This document shows positions 1 to 6,765 of a stretch of 11,122 nucleotides of DNA, piece by piece; the first letter of the stretch is position 1, and every line of letters starts with the position of its first letter. The DNA is from Candidatus Eiseniibacteriota bacterium (GTDB lineage Bacteria; Eisenbacteria; RBG-16-71-46; JAGVPR01). Below the pieces are notes generated by a model. The model was given only the letters and a program-made list of their open reading frames with translations, made no database searches and was not told the DNA's origin. The DNA is taken from contig JAGVPR010000034.1 of NCBI GenBank assembly GCA_020052115.1, positions 1 to 11,122 of the forward strand, read 5' to 3'. The translations under genes were made by a program, and so were the position numbers.

Positions 1-1392
1 CGGCGCCGGCGTGATGAGCCCCAGCGCGTAGCGGCCCGGCGTCACGTAGCGGCGCATCACGCGTTGCACGTCCATGGCCGTGACCGCGGCGATCCTCTGC
101 GGATATAACAGCGCCTCCTCGGCGCCGTAGAAAAGCTCGTTTCGACCGAGAGTGCCGGCCATCGAAGCCGTCGTCTCGTTGTCGAGCGTCTGCTCGCTCA
201 GGACGAAGGATTTCGCCCGCGCCAGCTCCGCCTCCGAAGCAAGCGAGGAAGCCAAACGCACGGACTCCTCGATCACCGCGGCGCGCGCGGCCTCAGATCG
301 CTCCGGCGGGCCCTCCCCCGCCACGGCGAAACCGCCACCGTTACGCATCACGTAGTGGTACGCCTCCACCGACGACAGCATCCCCTCTTCCTCGACGAGC
401 ACGCGGGAGAGCCGGCTGCTCTTCCCGTGCCCGAGGATCGCGGCCGCCACATCGAGCGCCGCCCGGTCGTCTTTGGCGCGCCGGCCGAGTGTCGGATAGC
501 CGAGGATGAAGTAGGACTGCTTCGTGTCCTTCGTCTCCTCGACCACGCGCGGCGCATCGAGCGCCGGCAGATCGAACTCCAGCGGCGGCGGCGGGGGCGT
601 GTCCTGTGCGGAGGCGAAGTGCTGCCCCACGAGTTCGAGAATGCTCTTCGTGTCCACGTCACCCACCACCACGACGACCATGTTTCGCGGCACGTAGTGG
701 GCGGCGATGTAGGCGGCGAAGGCGTCATGATCCACCCTGTCGAGGGACTCGAAGGTGCCGAGCACCGGCCGCGCGTACGGCTCTCCCGGGGCGAGCGCCC
801 GCTGGAAGAGCACCCACACCTTGCTCGCGGGCGTGTCCTCCTTGCGACGGATCTCTTCTTTCACGACGGCACGCTCGCGCCGGATCTCCTCGGGATCGAG
901 CAGCGGGTGCTGCAGGCCCTCGGAGATGACGTCGAGCGCGGTCGCAACACTCTCGCTCGGAACCGTCGCGTAGTAGTGCGTCGTCTCGATGCCGGTGCCC
1001 GCGTTGTTACGCCCCCCGAGGCGCTTGATGGCGCGATCCATCTCCCCGACGCCGTAGCGCTCGGTGCCCTTGAAGAACATGTGCTCGAAGAAATGCGAGA
1101 TGCCGCCGACTCGCTCCTCCTCGTTCGCCCCGCCGGTCGAGACCCAGACATCCACGGTCGCGACCGGGACGCCGCGCGTCTCGCGAACGATGGCGCGAAG
1201 ACCATTTGAGAACTCTGCCTGCGTGAACGGCGCGAGCGGCGAGCGCATCCCTTCGCCCACGAGGCGTGATCTGTATGTCAACCCTTCCGCTGCGCGCGCC
1301 TCGGTGCCCCGCACGGCGAGGACGACGGCGACCAGAGCTGCGAGCAGCACGCTCAGCCCCAGGAGGTTTCGGCGGCCGCGACGCACGTTCAA
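1..1392 (-). CDS. M16 family zinc metallopeptidase, exported, 3' end outside window
   Basis: Exported insulinase/pitrilysin-type (M16) zinc protease; the frame is open to base 1, giving 464 residues. The first ~35 residues look like a signal peptide: an Arg-rich start, a Leu/Val/Ala core, then A-R-A-A. The inverted zinc motif HFFEH lies at residues 100-104 (H100, E103, H104). The third ligand is expected in the K-E-E-I segment at E179/E180, the usual ~76 residues downstream. An M16 C-terminal-type domain follows from about residue 215 to 400. M16B proteins are often 420-450 residues, so the gene may end just outside the window or continue as a double-unit form. I chose a TTG start because GGAGGGTG (1402-1395) sits 5 nt upstream. 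An in-frame ATG at 1422 lacks a ribosome site, and a GTG at 1386 is also possible. The gene lies 94 nt after the stop of the preceding same-strand gene. Family assignment is firm; substrate is unknown. Confidence 0.93.
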   Translation of the reverse strand, partial: MNVRRGRRNLLGLSVLLAALVAVVLAVRGTEARAAEGLTYRSRLVGEGMRSPLAPFTQAEFSNGLRAIVRETRGVPVATVDVWVSTGGANEEERVGGISHFFEHMFFKGTERYGVGEMDRAIKRLGGRNNAGTGIETTHYYATVPSESVATALDVISEGLQHPLLDPEEIRRERAVVKEEIRRKEDTPASKVWVLFQRALAPGEPYARPVLGTFESLDRVDHDAFAAYIAAHYVPRNMVVVVVGDVDTKSILELVGQHFASAQDTPPPPPLEFDLPALDAPRVVEETKDTKQSYFILGYPTLGRRAKDDRAALDVAAAILGHGKSSRLSRVLVEEEGMLSSVEAYHYVMRNGGGFAVAGEGPPERSEAARAAVIEESVRLASSLASEAELARAKSFVLSEQTLDNETTASMAGTLGRNELFYGAEEALLYPQRIAAVTAMDVQRVMRRYVTPGRYALGLITPAP

Positions 1393-1486
1393 GACACCCT
1401 CCGAAGCAACATGAAGCCTCATCCGCAAGGTGATTGAGAATACGAGGCTACGACGAACAAACCCGGCCTGCAAGACCCGGGGCGTC

Positions 1487-2257
1487 TCAGCGCTCCTCGG
1501 TCGGGCCCCCCGTCGAATCGGTGATCGCCGGTGCGGTCGCCGAGTCCGCTCCCGTCTGGAACATCAGCGTCTCCGGCATCACCTGACGGGTGCGCCAGGC
1601 CGCCTCGCGCGCGAGGATCACCGAGTCCGGCTCCGCCGGCTCCGGCCGGTCCTTCGCCGGATACCACGCCAGGCTGCGCAGCCGGGAGGACGCCGAGTCC
1701 GGCCAGACGGCCACGGCCGACGTGGCGGAATCGGGCACGGCCTCCACATGGAACATGCAATCGGAGAGCTGGATCTCACCGAAGGACTCATGCGGGAAGA
1801 TGCGAATCGTTCCCTCGGACTTCTCATCCACGACGAAGAAGCCGACCGGCACGATCCCGTTCGCCGGCTTGGCGCACTCCGTCCAGACCACCGACATGCT
1901 CGCCCCCGCGCGAGGCCACGGGCCGACCGGGAACTGCAGGTCGCCGCAGGGGTACCATGACACGATGTTGACGCCCTCATCGGCGGCGATGGAGAACGAC
2001 ACGCCGCCGAGGCCGCGCGTTTCGGTCACGAGCACCCACACCACCCACGGCCCGCCGATCCCCTTCAAATCCAGATCAGGGACGCTCAACTTCGTTGCGT
2101 CGAGATCCGAGCAGGAGGCCGTCAGATCCGGGCGCCCCAGGTGGAGTTGCACGCGGGCTTGGCTGTTCGGAAATGCCTGAGCGGAAGAGGCCACGCACAG
2201 AGCCGCAAGCAGAAGCGGCGAAAGGAGGAGAGCCGAGGTTCCGAGGGGTCGTTTCAT
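1487..2257 (-). CDS. Exported four-cysteine protein of unknown function
   Basis: A 256-residue protein I cannot assign to a named family. Residues 1-28 form a clear signal peptide (K-R, Leu-rich core, S-S-A-Q-A) cleaved before F29. The mature part has exactly four cysteines, C49, C104, C128 and C167, in compact contexts (T-A-S-C, W-Y-P-C-G-D, W-T-E-C, L-S-D-C), consistent with two disulfides in a beta-rich domain of about 30-175. The last ~70 residues are rich in Pro, Ser, Asp and Ala and look disordered; there is no FlgD-like domain. No catalytic motif is visible. The ATG at 2257 is the only good start before the signal peptide; a weak GGAG lies 12 nt upstream. It is on the same strand as the M16 peptidase downstream and may share its transcript. 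Extracytoplasmic location is well supported; function is unknown. Confidence 0.85.
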   Translation of the reverse strand: MKRPLGTSALLLSPLLLAALCVASSAQAFPNSQARVQLHLGRPDLTASCSDLDATKLSVPDLDLKGIGGPWVVWVLVTETRGLGGVSFSIAADEGVNIVSWYPCGDLQFPVGPWPRAGASMSVVWTECAKPANGIVPVGFFVVDEKSEGTIRIFPHESFGEIQLSDCMFHVEAVPDSATSAVAVWPDSASSRLRSLAWYPAKDRPEPAEPDSVILAREAAWRTRQVMPETLMFQTGADSATAPAITDSTGGPTEER

Positions 2258-2285
2258 GAATGAGGCGATCTCCGAGAAAGCCCGC

Positions 2286-2311
2286 GCCGCCGGCTCGTCC
2301 GAGGCGGCGGC
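2286..2311 (-). terminator. Stem-loop between tRNA-Ala and the downstream gene
   Basis: Bases 2286-2292 pair perfectly with 2305-2311 (7 GC pairs). The loop can add CTC/GAG pairing at 2294-2296 with 2301-2303. On the minus strand a short T-rich stretch (CTTTCTC) follows about 5 nt later. The position, just past the tRNA-Ala 3' end and before the start at 2257, fits termination of the tRNA transcript. The T tract is weak, so this is tentative. Confidence 0.35.
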
Positions 2312-2355
2312 TCAGGCGCCCGGCCGGCGGGTCCCGCGGTTCCGCAGGCTTGAAA

Positions 2356-2431
2356 TGGTGGAGCTGAACGGGATCGAACCGTCGACCTCATGACTGCCAG
2401 TCATGCGCTCTCCCAACTGAGCTACAGCCCC
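2356..2431 (-). tRNA. tRNA-Ala(GGC)
   Basis: A 76-nt cloverleaf with encoded CCA. The acceptor stem GGGGCTG/CAGCTCC pairs with one G-U. The D arm has GCTC/GAGC, the anticodon stem CATGA/TCATG, the anticodon loop CTGGCAG (anticodon GGC), and the T arm GACGG-TTCGATC-CCGTT. It decodes GCC/GCU alanine codons. All arms are intact. It is divergent from tRNA-Leu at 2687. Confidence 0.97.
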
Positions 2432-2483
2432 ACCCTGAGTGCTTTCCGCCGCGCGGGAGCGGCGGCGAATCGCTCACCCGAGG

Positions 2484-2512
2484 ATCGTAAGTGGAGACGT
2501 GGAGAGCGTCAA
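2484..2512 (-). promoter_or_regulatory. Promoter of tRNA-Ala
   Basis: Read on the minus strand, TTGACG (2512-2507) is separated by exactly 17 nt from TACGAT (2489-2484), a good sigma-70-type match. The predicted start near 2477 would give a ~46-nt leader before the tRNA 5' end at 2431. Confidence 0.55.
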
Positions 2513-2606
2513 GGGGAGAGTCGGGGGCTGCGTCGCGTTGCGAGGGCCGGGAGGGCGCGAGGAGCGTGGACGGCGCTTGCGTTCGAGATGCGCGTGGCCC
2601 GCGCGC

Positions 2607-2635
2607 TTGACCGTTGCCACGCGGGCCACTACTCT
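2607..2635 (+). promoter_or_regulatory. Promoter of tRNA-Leu
   Basis: TTGACC (2607-2612), a 17-nt spacer, then TACTCT (2630-2635). The -35 is strong and the -10 modest. The predicted start near 2642 lies ~45 nt before the tRNA-Leu 5' end, mirroring the spacing of the divergent tRNA-Ala promoter. Confidence 0.5.
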
Positions 2636-2686
2636 CACCGGCGTGCCGATCGAGGTGGCTCGACGGTGCGCTTCAGCTCTTCCTAC

Positions 2687-2775
2687 GCCGGAGTGGTGAA
2701 ACTGATAGACACGCGGGACTCAAAATCCCGTGGGGCTCAAACCCCGTGTCGGTTCAATTCCGACCTCCGGCACCA
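2687..2775 (+). tRNA. tRNA-Leu(CAA)
   Basis: An 89-nt class II tRNA with encoded CCA. The acceptor stem GCCGGAG/CTCCGGC is perfect, the anticodon stem is CGGGA/TCCCG, and the loop CTCAAAA has anticodon CAA (reads UUG). A long variable arm (TGGGGCTCAAACCCCGT) and the T arm GTCGG-TTCAATT-CCGAC follow. Its 3' part, from tRNA position 31 to two bases past CCA, is duplicated exactly at 5717-5776, so this gene appears to have been an integration target. Confidence 0.97.
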
Positions 2776-2777
2776 GC
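2718..2777 (+). repeat. Putative attL: 60-bp direct repeat inside tRNA-Leu
   Basis: The sequence from the last base of the 5' anticodon stem, through the loop, variable arm, T arm and CCA plus two bases, is identical over 60 bp to 5717-5776 in the same orientation. Integrative elements that use tRNA genes commonly recombine in the anticodon loop and carry a copy of the 3' part that restores the tRNA. This copy belongs to the intact tRNA. Confidence 0.7.
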
Positions 2778-2828
2778 CTTTGCGACGACCCGCCTCCTTC
2801 GCACGTGACGGCTCGCAAGAGCGCAAGT

Positions 2829-5345
2829 CTATCGCGCCAGCACGATCGTCGCGTGCCCCGCAACCCCCTGTGGCGTCCGCATCCGCGCGAAGTACCTGCC
2901 GGAGGCCGCTCGCCGGCCGTCCGAATCGAGCCCATCCCACACGGCGCTGTGCACCCCGTCGTCCTGCCATCCGTCGAAGACCTTCGCGACAAACCGACCC
3001 GAGACGTCGTAGATCCCGATTCCGACCCAAGTTCGCACGGGAAGCTCGAATTCGATCCGCACGGCCCCGGGCGCGGGATTCGGCGTGACGGCTCGAAGCG
3101 CCGCCCGTGGGATCGGGCGCGTTGAAACCACTGCGGGACCGATCGACATCTGTTCGCCGAGACATGCCACACCGGACACCCGGTACGAATACGACCGGCC
3201 CGGATGAACGTCGGTATCGACAAACCGCCAAGGCCCCGTTCCCGAAACCGGATCGCTCGGGTTCAACCGGATGTACTCCGAGGAGACACCGCGCTCCGCG
3301 CGTTCGACATAGAAGCTCTCGAAGAACCAGGGCATCGCGCCCCACTGAACCAGGATGTCGTTCTCTTGCGGATGAGCTTCCAGCGCGGACAGAGGCGTGA
3401 CCAACGGATCGACGCACTGGGCGGGCAGCACCTGCAACCCTGCAGAGTGGTCCGCAACGTAGACTGAGACTCCTTCGCACACGACGTCCACCGCGTAGCC
3501 CGGCGTATCCCGCCCGCCGACGAGACGAGGCGCCCGCGGGTCAGCGACGTCGATCACCTGGACACCGAAAAAGCCATCAGCAAGGTACGCGTGCGTTCCC
3601 GAAAGGGCGAGGCCGCTGCCCCAGTCCGGAATGCCGAGCGTAGCCACAATTCTCGGATCCCGCGGGTCCGCGATGTCGACGACCTTGAACGGATAGCCGG
3701 CGAGATACAGGTGCGAACAGGACACGGCCACCGAGTGGTCGACTCCCGGAGTATCCAGGGCGCCGACGATACTCGAGCGGCGCGGGTCCGCGATGTCGAT
3801 GACCCGAAGCCCCGAGAGGTAGTTCACGAGGTAGGCGTACCGGCCAGAGACGACCACCGCCACAGCCGAGTCTGGAGTATCCACGTTCGCGACGATTTCG
3901 GGACGCTGCAAGTCGGAGACGTCGACGACCTGAAGACCAGCCACTCCGTCTGCGATGTACGCATGTCCCCCCTGCACGGCCACCGCCTCTGCGGACCCGG
4001 GCGTCCCCACCGCGCCGACGACCTCCGGATGGCGCGGATCCGCGGCGTCGACAATCTGCAAACCGCCCGGTCCGTCCGCAACGAAAGCGAAGGTCTGCGA
4101 AAGCGCCACTCCGCGAGCGAGTCCCGGCGTGTCCACGACCCCGAGCCGGTTCGGATTCCGCGGATCCGTAACGTCGATGATCTCCAGACCGGAGGTATCG
4201 ACCGCAGCGAAGACACGACTGTCCGAGACGGCCAGGGCCCAGGCGTCCCCCGTGGTTGCGGTCTCCCCTGAGATGTCGGACGTGATGCGTCTCCCAATCT
4301 CGACCACGTGAAGGCCGCCTCTCGCCCAGTCGCCGACGCAGGCGACCCCGCCGGAAACGGCCACGCGGTCCGGCACGCCTGGGAGCCCAAGCCGGCCCAC
4401 GAGAAGCGCGTTCACCGGATCGGCGATGTCGACGATCGAGATGGCGTTGCGATCGACGAGGTAGGCGAATGAACCGGAGATCGCCACATCCTCGAACCCC
4501 CGAGTCGTGCCCAGACGGCGCACCCGACGAGGAGTCAGCGGATCCGACACATCGACGACGTTGAGCCCGCTAACGTCCGCGACATAGACAAACCCGCCCG
4601 AGGCTGCTATGGCGCCCGGGCCCCCCTGCCACTCGGCGCTGCCAACGAACCGTGGGTTCAGCGGGTCGGCGACGTCGACGACGTGAAAGCCCGCCAGCCC
4701 CACGAGGACATACGCGTACGATCCCCCGACCGCGACGGCGTACACGTTCAGCCAGTTCCTTGCGCTTCCCACGATCCGGCCGTTGGACGGGTCGGAGACA
4801 TCGATGACCAGAAGCCCCGAGTATCCGTCAGCCACGTAAGCGTACGCGCCCTGAACGGCCACTCCCGTTGCGAAGCTCGGCGTGGCGACCCTGCCGACGT
4901 TCTTGGGGTTGCCGGGATCGGAGACATCGACGATCTGAAGGCCGTTGGTCCCGGCGACGTACGCGAAGCCGCCGGAGAGAGCGATCTGCTTCGGATAGCC
5001 CGGCACGAGAACTTCACCGATGATCTTCGGGCTTCCGAGCTGGGAGACGTCGACGACGTGGAGCATCCCGTCCTCGTCGAGAAAGAACGTGAGGCTTCCC
5101 GAAGCGGCCATGGTTGTCGCTCTGGGTTCGCTGCCCACGCCCGCGGCCCAATGCAGGTAGTCGGCGTACTCGACACATTGAGCTTGGGCGAACGCCTGTC
5201 GTCCGGCGCAGGCGAGCGCGAGGAGAATGCACGACATGCGCGCTGCGGCACCAACAGCGCCTCTGCACGACGGCATGGAGCTGAGACGGAAGCGTATCGA
5301 CGGGACACAAGCGGAATCTGCGAGACTCGGCTCACGCGGCGGCAT
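2829..5345 (-). CDS. Exported LVIVD-repeat beta-propeller protein with FlgD-like C-terminal domain
   Basis: An 838-residue exported protein. I chose the ATG at 5345 because GGAGGT (5356-5351) lies 5 nt upstream. The hydrophobic signal core (I-L-L-A-L-A-C-A-G) begins only at about residue 40, after in-frame Met24 and Met37, which lack ribosome sites. Residues ~93-640 hold about 13 full repeats of ~42 residues and one partial. Each has the form G-L-x-(V/I)-(V/I)-D-V-x-D-P-x-x-P, then V-G, then a VA(V/L)SGxxAY(V/L) strand. This is the LVIVD family, which folds as a propeller. Repeat 7 (V-V-E-I-G-R-R) is degenerate. A fibronectin III-like segment (~650-750) and a FlgD-like Ig domain (~755-838; I-Y-D-V-S-G-R, W-D-G-L-D-S-D-G) follow. 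The FlgD-like tail implies display or secretion; the likely role is binding, and no enzyme motif is seen. The gene is the sole cargo between two tRNA-Leu repeats and ends 53 bp from the tRNA. Confidence 0.9.
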   Translation of the reverse strand: MPPREPSLADSACVPSIRFRLSSMPSCRGAVGAAARMSCILLALACAGRQAFAQAQCVEYADYLHWAAGVGSEPRATTMAASGSLTFFLDEDGMLHVVDVSQLGSPKIIGEVLVPGYPKQIALSGGFAYVAGTNGLQIVDVSDPGNPKNVGRVATPSFATGVAVQGAYAYVADGYSGLLVIDVSDPSNGRIVGSARNWLNVYAVAVGGSYAYVLVGLAGFHVVDVADPLNPRFVGSAEWQGGPGAIAASGGFVYVADVSGLNVVDVSDPLTPRRVRRLGTTRGFEDVAISGSFAYLVDRNAISIVDIADPVNALLVGRLGLPGVPDRVAVSGGVACVGDWARGGLHVVEIGRRITSDISGETATTGDAWALAVSDSRVFAAVDTSGLEIIDVTDPRNPNRLGVVDTPGLARGVALSQTFAFVADGPGGLQIVDAADPRHPEVVGAVGTPGSAEAVAVQGGHAYIADGVAGLQVVDVSDLQRPEIVANVDTPDSAVAVVVSGRYAYLVNYLSGLRVIDIADPRRSSIVGALDTPGVDHSVAVSCSHLYLAGYPFKVVDIADPRDPRIVATLGIPDWGSGLALSGTHAYLADGFFGVQVIDVADPRAPRLVGGRDTPGYAVDVVCEGVSVYVADHSAGLQVLPAQCVDPLVTPLSALEAHPQENDILVQWGAMPWFFESFYVERAERGVSSEYIRLNPSDPVSGTGPWRFVDTDVHPGRSYSYRVSGVACLGEQMSIGPAVVSTRPIPRAALRAVTPNPAPGAVRIEFELPVRTWVGIGIYDVSGRFVAKVFDGWQDDGVHSAVWDGLDSDGRRAASGRYFARMRTPQGVAGHATIVLAR

Positions 5346-5417
5346 CGCACACCTCCGGCGGGCCGGCCGGCGCGGGACCGGCGCCGCACAAGCGATCATC
5401 GCTCACCACCGGGACCA

Positions 5418-5423
5418 ATTGTA
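5418..5423 (-). promoter_or_regulatory. Possible -10 box for the LVIVD gene
   Basis: TACAAT on the minus strand, about 73 nt upstream of the chosen start, in otherwise GC-rich sequence. No good -35 lies 16-18 nt upstream (GTTCAC or GGTTCA at best), so the call rests on the -10 alone. Confidence 0.3.
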
Positions 5424-5716
5424 CCACGGCGACCGAGAGGTGAACCTCCGAGCGCCCTCGCCTGCACGGGAGTGAGGTCCCCCGCAGAGGACACCTCGTC
5501 CTCCGCGTCCGGCAAACCGCCGGAAGCTGCGGCGCCGGAAGCCGCCCCACCCGGCCCGGCCGCGCGCGACCACTCCCTCTGTGTCAGTTCTGTGCCAAAA
5601 CCATCGGCCATCATCGGCTCCCATGCGAACGAAACGGCCGACCCGCATCGCTGCATGTTGGCCTATTCCTTCTCGTTGCTCTCGGTATCGTCAGATGGTT
5701 CGTCCCCTGGCTCCTC
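5424..5716. other. Gene-poor stretch between the LVIVD gene and the tRNA fragment
   Basis: No convincing gene on either strand. A small inverted repeat (CCGGC/GCCGG, ~5510-5524) and two direct copies of GCCGGAAGC (~5520-5544) are present. The right part, ~5575-5700, is less GC-rich than its surroundings. A short minus-strand reading ends in an acidic tail with a TAG at 5663-5665, but it is too short to call and shows no recombinase motif. Confidence 0.5.
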
Positions 5717-5776
5717 ACTCAAAATCCCGTGGGGCTCAAACCCCGTGTCGGTTCAATTCCGACCTCCGGCACCAGC
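5717..5776 (+). pseudogene. Truncated tRNA-Leu(CAA) 3' fragment, putative attR
   Basis: Exact 60-bp copy of 2718-2777: tRNA position 31 to CCA plus two bases. The 5' acceptor strand, D arm and 5' anticodon stem are absent, and the bases upstream show no resemblance to the missing half, so it cannot fold as a tRNA. Perfect identity indicates recent origin or constraint as a recombination site. Confidence 0.85.
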
Positions 5777-6147
5777 GTGCAGCTCCGAATCGCCGGGACT
5801 CGTCTGCCAGACCTCGAGTCAGGGAGTCACACTAGAGGAACCGATCGCACGACGGCCTCCGTGTTCTCGACGATCGCGGCGGAACTACCCCACAGTGCAA
5901 GCACCTCCGCCGCGGTCGTGCTCTGGCCCATTCCCAGTCGCGTGGCTCGGATCATCCACACGTACGCCCGCGCCGCCCGAAGTCGATGGAATCCCCGCCT
6001 CGGTGACCCTCAGCCCGCACGATCACGAGGCGCCCGAGCGCCCTCACTTGAGTCGCGCGCGCCCCGCGACGATACGAAGGAGAAGACCGGGCTCGCCACT
6101 TATGCGAACCGCCTCGGCCACGGGCCGCAGAGCTGGGAGGAACTCCG
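5777..6147. other. Intergenic region upstream of the plus-strand exported gene
   Basis: I see no credible gene. A possible plus-strand promoter is TTGAGT (6048-6053), a 17-nt spacer and GATACG (6071-6076), with a poor -10. The ribosome site GGAGGA (6136-6141) for the next gene lies at the right end. If the tRNA fragment is attR, this is chromosomal sequence that once followed tRNA-Leu directly. Confidence 0.4.
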
Positions 6148-6765
6148 ATGCGCAACATGGCGCCGACGGTACTGCTCGCACTCACCGGGCTCCTCGCGCC
6201 CGCCCACCACCCTCTCTCAGCCTCTCCCCCCAACCCCTCGTACGGCGGCGCAATCGTCGACGGGCATTTTGAAGATTGGGATCTCGCACAGGACCTCTTT
6301 GCGAACATGCATCGCGCCGGGGACCCAGCGAAGAAACTCGAGTGCCGGGCGTATTTGCGCTTCGATTGCAACCTCCAGATCATGTACGTGCTCGTTCTCG
6401 CCGAGCCGGACGTCGTGGCCTGGTGCAACGCGACAACCTCGAGCGCGATGTCGTGGGTGGCGATCGAGTCCAACAATCGCAAGGTCGTGAACGAGTACTC
6501 GGGAAACGACGGCCATCCTCCTGACTTCTCTTGGGTGGATCCGGGCTACGACTCCGACCCATCGCACGTCCGGGGCTTCGAGGCGTCGTTCCGGCTCTCG
6601 ACCGGCGACGGCATCATCTTCATCCATCAGATGACATACGACGCCGGTCTTCAGACAGCGGCGACGATCGGCTCCCCGAAGAAGGGGCTGCCGTTCACGG
6701 TGGCCTGCATGCCGATGGCCACGAGGCAGACGACCTGGTCGCAAATCAAGAGCCTCTACCGGTAG
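6148..6765 (+). CDS. Small exported protein with D-G-x-x-x-D-W start and T-T-W-x-x-I-K-x-L-Y tail
   Basis: A 205-residue exported protein. The ATG at 6148 has GGAGGA 6 nt upstream. A hydrophobic segment at residues 6-19 and a cleavage region near L-S-A-S (23-26) give a signal peptide. The mature part opens with I-V-D-G-H-F-E-D-W (36-44). This resembles the D-G-x-x-x-D-W opening of CBM9/DOMON-like beta-sandwich domains, but the rest is too diverged to assign by eye. Y-L-R-F-D-C and M-Y-V-L-V-L-A-E-P look like core strands, and G-F-E-A-S-F-R is also typical of such domains. There is no catalytic motif. The last 11 residues, TTWSQIKSLYR, match the C-terminus of the unrelated exported protein at 9029-9757. 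Likely a secreted or surface binding protein; the specific role is unknown. It is transcribed toward the convergent gene ending at 7339. Confidence 0.85.
   Translation: MRNMAPTVLLALTGLLAPAHHPLSASPPNPSYGGAIVDGHFEDWDLAQDLFANMHRAGDPAKKLECRAYLRFDCNLQIMYVLVLAEPDVVAWCNATTSSAMSWVAIESNNRKVVNEYSGNDGHPPDFSWVDPGYDSDPSHVRGFEASFRLSTGDGIIFIHQMTYDAGLQTAATIGSPKKGLPFTVACMPMATRQTTWSQIKSLYR

Larger units (their letters stand above)
2718..5776. mobile_element. Putative integrase-less tRNA-Leu-integrated cassette (~3.0 kb)
   Basis: The interval is bounded by the 60-bp direct repeat of the tRNA-Leu 3' part. The intact tRNA is at the left and the orphan 3' fragment at the right, which is the geometry expected when an element inserts into a tRNA gene and restores it. 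Repeat-to-repeat distance is 2,999 bp. The only convincing gene inside is the LVIVD protein (2829-5345). I see no tyrosine recombinase, serine recombinase, transposase, excisionase or replication gene. It could be a satellite mobilised in trans, a remnant left by deletion, or a plain duplication of the tRNA 3' part. Confidence 0.45.

Noticed and set aside
355..1209. Plus-strand open frame opposite the M16 gene
   Set aside because: It is the complement of a gene with an intact HxxEH motif and signal peptide; its own translation is Arg/His-rich and motif-free.
1420..1422. ATG at 1422 as the M16 start
   Set aside because: No Shine-Dalgarno precedes it, whereas the in-frame TTG at 1392 has GGAGGGTG at ideal spacing and leads straight into the signal peptide. 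ATG remains possible.
2720..3223. Minus-strand open frame ending in the reverse complement of tRNA-Leu (…GIEPTRGLSPTGF)
   Set aside because: This peptide is the well-known artefact of translating the antisense strand of a tRNA-Leu gene, and the rest lies out of frame over the LVIVD gene.
3420..5080. Regular ~126-bp periodicity that might look like a tandem repeat array or CRISPR
   Set aside because: The period is exactly 42 codons and reflects the LVIVD protein repeats; copies diverge at synonymous and non-synonymous sites, and no spacer structure exists.
5400..6147. Possible integrase remnant near the tRNA fragment
   Set aside because: I read all frames on both sides of the repeat and found only short fragments (one with an acidic minus-strand tail ending at 5663). 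None has a recombinase catalytic motif, so no remnant can be claimed.
4683..6272. Long plus-strand open frame (529 codons)
   Set aside because: It is antisense to the LVIVD repeats, crosses the tRNA fragment, and has an arginine/proline/serine-rich translation with no motif. Long antisense frames are expected in GC-rich DNA.
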